In this document: positions 14,642 to 17,182 of the stretch, in pieces
How the letters are laid out: every line of letters begins with the position of its first letter
Position numbering within the stretch: position 1 is the stretch's first letter
Assembly (NCBI GenBank): GCA_023433585.1
Contig: JAEZCL010000196.1
Coordinates: forward strand, 1 to 17,182
Reading direction: 5' to 3'
Length of the DNA stretch: 17,182 bases
From: Pseudomonadota bacterium
GTDB taxonomy: Bacteria; Pseudomonadota; Alphaproteobacteria; Caulobacterales; Caulobacteraceae
Notes under the pieces: model-generated
Databases searched by the model: none
Seen by the model: only the letters and a program-made list of their open reading frames with translations
What the model was told of the DNA's origin: nothing
Translations under genes and position numbers: made by a program

Positions 14642-16342
14642 ATGCTCGCAAGTCTGTCGATTCGCGACGTGGTGCTGGTCGAGGCCCTGGATCTCAAGAT
14701 CGGGCCCGGCCTGACCGTGCTGACCGGCGAGACTGGCGCGGGCAAATCCATCATTCTGGACGCTCTGGGCCTGGCGCTGGGCGGGCGCGGCGACGCGGCG
14801 CTGGTGCGCGCGGGCGCAAAACAGGCGGTGGCCACGGCGGTGTTCGCCGCCCCGGACGATGCGGGCCTGATCGAATTCCTGAATGAGCGCGGTTTCGAGG
14901 CGGCGCCGGGCGAGGACCTGATCCTGCGCCGCGCGCTGTCGGCCGACGGACGCAGCCGGGCGTGGGTCAACGACCAGCCGGCGGGGGTCACGGCCCTGCG
15001 CGAGATCGGCGCGCGGCTGGTCGAGGTGCATGGTCAGCACGAGACCGTCGGTCTGCTGGACCCCCGGACGCACCGGGGGATGCTGGACGTTTATGGCGGG
15101 CTGGCGGCCGAGCGCGGCGCGGTGGCGACGGCGCATGAGCGGCTGAAGGCGGCCGAGGGCGCGCTGGCGCAACTGCGGGCCGAGGCCGAGACGGCGCGGG
15201 CGCGTTTTGAAGAGCTGAGCGAATCCCTGGCCGAACTGGACCGGCTGGACCCGCGCGAGGGCGAGGAGGCGGACCTGGCGGGCGAGCGGGCCATCCTGGG
15301 GGCGGCGGAAAAGGCGTTGGCGGACCTGGCCTCGGCGCGGGATTCGCTGGGCGGCGATGCGCTGTCGCAGAAACTGGCCCAGGCGTTCCGGGCGGTGGAG
15401 CACGCGCGGACGCGGGCGGTGCAGTCGGGGGCCGGGGAGGGGCATCCGGTGATCGCGCGACTGGCGGCGGCGAGCGAGGCCATCGACCGGGCGCGGGTCG
15501 AGGCGACCGAGGCCGGGGCGGCGGTGGCCGCGGCGGCGGACGCCTTCGAGTTCGAGCCGGGCAAGCTGGACAAGGCCGAAGAACGCCTGTTCGCCCTGCG
15601 CGCCGCCGCCCGCAAGCTGAACGTGACCGTGGACGCCCTGCCGGCGCAGCGGGTGAAGTTCCGCGACCAGCTTCGCCTGATCGAGGACGGGGCCGAGGCG
15701 CTGAAGGCGGCCGAGGCCGAATCGGCGGCGGCGCGGACAGCCTATGACGCGGCGGCGGCGGTGCTGAGCGCGGCGCGGCGCGCGGCGGGCGACCGGCTGG
15801 CCGAGGCGGTTCAGGCGTAACTGACGCCGCTGAAGCTGGAGCGGGCGCGGTTCCGCGTGACGCTGGAGCCGCTGCCGCAGGACCGGCGCGGGCGGGACGG
15901 CGCCGAGGCGGTGCGGTTCGAGGTCGCCACCAACGCCGGGACCGCCTTCGGCCCGCTGGACGCCATCGCCTCGGGCGGCGAACTGGCCCGCTTCGCCCTG
16001 GCCATGAAGGCCTCCTTGGCCGAGCGCGGCGGGGCGGCCCAGCCGGTGATGATCTTCGACGAGGTGGACCAGGGCGTCGGCGGCGCCGTGGCCGAGGCCG
16101 TGGGCCTGCGCCTGAAACGCCTGGCCGAGGGAGCCCAGGTCCTGGTCGTCACCCACAGCCCGCAAGTCGCCGCCAAGGGCCACGCCCACTGGAAGGTCCG
16201 CAAGGCGGAGGTCGGCGGCGAGACCCGGACCTCGGTGGATACACTGACCGATCAGGCGAGGCAGGAGGAGATCGCGCGGATGCTGGCGGGTGCCGAGATC
16301 ACCGACGCGGCGCGGGCGGCGGCGTGGGAATTGATCGGGTGA
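14642..16342 (+). pseudogene. recN: DNA repair ATPase RecN, interrupted by an in-frame TAA
   Basis: RecN is an SMC-like ATPase acting in double-strand break repair. The frame is continuous over 567 codons, close to the usual alphaproteobacterial length, except for one TAA at 15818-15820 (codon 393). The N-terminal part (392 aa) has Walker A GETGAGKS (29-36), a long Ala/Glu-rich coiled coil, and the FEFEPGKLDKAEERLF segment. After the stop the same frame continues with LTPLKLERARFRV, the ABC signature ASGGELAR (about 443-450), Walker B VMIFDEVDQG with D473-E474, and the H-loop THSPQ with His505. Both halves are needed for one ATPase site, so the 392-aa product should be inactive. There is no frameshift. 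The downstream half has a possible GTG start at 15857 but no good ribosome-binding site. A G-to-T change of GAA (or C-to-T of CAA) would explain it, as would a sequencing error. Confidence 0.9.
15818..15820 (+). other. Premature in-frame stop codon TAA inside recN
   Basis: GTT CAG GCG TAA CTG ACG CCG: the reading frame before and after the TAA is the same, and both sides encode conserved RecN sequence. Homologues I recall read through here with a sense codon, often Glu, before L-x-PLKLERARF. Confidence 0.92.
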
Positions 16343-16443
16343 GGTGAATCAACGGAGTTCTGCGAGGGACGGACTTGGCGAAGGACAGCTAAGAATGGAA
16401 AGCAGACCTTGGCGGACAGCCCTCACGAACCTAAGCTGGTGCA

Positions 16444-16827
16444 ATGAAGCAGCTATCTGCCCTTGAGATGGCCGTCGCTGTCGTTCTGGCAGAGCAGGTC
16501 AGCCCCGATGAAAGTCATGCTCTTGTTGAGCAGTTGAAGACGGCTGAGGTCTCCGCTCGCGATTTCACAGGGGTTGGCTTCTACACTGAGTTCAGCGTGA
16601 ACAGAGCATTGCCGCCAGCCGCGGTCACCATCAGCCCCGGGGGATGGGTTCGCTCCGAAGTAGGACCAGACGCCTATCCTTTAGAGTTCATGCTCTATGT
16701 CAAAAACGGCTACGCAGAGATGATCGAAGCCTACAGTTTTTTCGATGGTTACGGCGACTTAGACCTTCTAACGGCTACTTTTACTGAGCCAATAGCCTTC
16801 GATCCAGACGCGACGAAGGGCCGCTGA
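16444..16827 (+). CDS. Orphan 127-aa protein of unknown function, lower GC than its neighbours
   Basis: I cannot name this family. The 127-aa protein begins MKQLSALEMAVAVVLAEQV, a probable helix without a cleavage site. It continues with GVGFYTEFSVN, a Gly/Pro-rich turn, YPLEFMLYVKNGYAEMIEAYSFFDGYGD, and a short C-terminal tail. It looks like a small cytosolic alpha/beta protein. The GVGFYTEF...F.LYVK.GY...E.YS pattern recalls small proteins often found in accessory regions, but I cannot assign a function. I estimate about 54% G+C, falling below 50% in its last third, against about 70% around it, which suggests horizontal transfer. No clear Shine-Dalgarno sequence precedes the ATG. It lies 101 bases downstream of the broken recN and is convergent with the Nudix gene. 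Confidence 0.7.
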   Translation: MKQLSALEMAVAVVLAEQVSPDESHALVEQLKTAEVSARDFTGVGFYTEFSVNRALPPAAVTISPGGWVRSEVGPDAYPLEFMLYVKNGYAEMIEAYSFFDGYGDLDLLTATFTEPIAFDPDATKGR

Positions 16828-16855
16828 GGGCCGAAAGCGGTCATCTCACCTGCAT

Positions 16856-17182
16856 CTATTCCTCCAAGTATTCCACCCTATGCCGCCCGTGCAGTTGGCG
16901 GACGTAGGGCAGGGGGCGTGAACGCTGGTCCAGCCGCGCCTCCACCTCGCCCAGCACGAACCGCGTGATGGCGGGCAGGTCGAGGATCCTGGCCTCGTCC
17001 AGCGGGACCCAGGCCACCTCGTCCAGTTCCTCCGTCGGGCGCGCGGGCGGGACGTCCAGCAGGGCGGCCGCGTCGGCCATGAAGAAGCGGGCGTCGAAGC
17101 GGCGGGTGCGGCCGGGCGGGGTCACGGCGCGGGCGATGTAGGTCAGGGCCGACAGGTCGGGCAGGGCGCCGATGGCGCGGAA
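16856..17182 (-). CDS. Nudix hydrolase, C-terminal part (runs off right edge)
   Basis: Only the last 108 residues are in the window; the frame is open to the right edge. The visible sequence has TPPGRTRRFDARFFMADA, then ELDEVAWVPLDEARILDLPAITRFVLGEV, a pattern typical of the strand and helix after the Nudix box in this hydrolase group. The Nudix box itself (GX5EX7REUXEEXGU) would lie beyond the edge, so catalytic residues cannot be checked. Members hydrolyse nucleoside-diphosphate-linked compounds; the substrate here is unknown. The GTG at 17125 is only an internal codon, because matching family sequence continues upstream of it. The stop at 16856 is 28 bases from the convergent orphan gene. 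Confidence 0.8.
   Translation of the reverse strand, partial: FRAIGALPDLSALTYIARAVTPPGRTRRFDARFFMADAAALLDVPPARPTEELDEVAWVPLDEARILDLPAITRFVLGEVEARLDQRSRPLPYVRQLHGRHRVEYLEE

Noticed and set aside
14552..16189. A 545-codon minus-strand open frame opposite recN
   Set aside because: It is rich in Arg, Gly, Leu and Gln with no domain, as expected for a shadow of a GC-rich gene. The plus strand encodes clear RecN motifs.
16821..16840. CCGCT/AGCGG hairpin after the orphan gene as a terminator or attachment site
   Set aside because: The stem is 5 bp with a 10-base loop and no T-run, and no matching direct repeat is seen on the other side of the low-GC segment.

Overview
The window is about 17 kb of GC-rich DNA (roughly 70% G+C by eye). 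It fits an alphaproteobacterium of the Caulobacterales, plausibly Brevundimonas or a close relative. Clues are the prs / rplY / pth and bamD / recN groupings, the Caulobacter-like N-terminus (MRQSFDE) of the aminopeptidase P, several Ala-rich lipoproteins, palindromic intergenic elements of alphaproteobacterial style, and GANTC (CcrM-type) sites inside one repeat. The genus is inferred from protein character, not from a search.

Layout. At the left edge (minus strand) is the start of a Lys/Ala/Pro-rich histone-H1-like protein. Diverging from it is a plus-strand run: prmA (ribosomal protein L11 methyltransferase), an aminopeptidase P-family peptidase, and a secreted DUF2272 protein whose GTG start lies inside the peptidase gene. 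This run meets ligA (NAD-dependent DNA ligase, minus strand) tail to tail. After a 252-bp gap filled largely by a palindromic repeat come two plus-strand lipoprotein genes: an M28 metallopeptidase and a short unknown. Next are a minus-strand cytosolic cyclophilin and a divergent rlmE (23S rRNA 2'-O-methyltransferase). The two convergent gaps around this pair each hold a large nested palindrome. A minus-strand translation-related group follows, read right to left: prs (PRPP synthetase), a lipoprotein with a polyproline linker, rplY (L25) and pth (peptidyl-tRNA hydrolase). Diverging from prs is bamD (outer-membrane assembly lipoprotein), followed by recN. At the right edge are a lower-GC orphan gene and, on the minus strand, the C-terminal part of a Nudix hydrolase.

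The strongest anomaly is recN. It reads as one continuous, well-conserved ~566-codon frame, but an in-frame TAA at 15818-15820 (codon 393) separates the Walker A half from the signature / Walker B half. This is a real nonsense mutation or a base error. The next gene (16444-16827) has visibly lower GC (about 54%) and looks acquired. I saw no CRISPR array, tRNA, rRNA, transposase, phage gene or defence system. The window is mostly housekeeping, and I do not claim a new multi-gene system.

No gene-free stretch exceeds 300 bases. The larger gaps are 6401-6652 (palindromic repeat), 9617-9848 (nested palindrome), 11207-11408 (rplY leader with a terminator-like hairpin, plus a degenerate repeat copy), 8204-8379 (palindromic element) and 13512-13685 (divergent prs/bamD promoter region, where I could not identify a convincing promoter).
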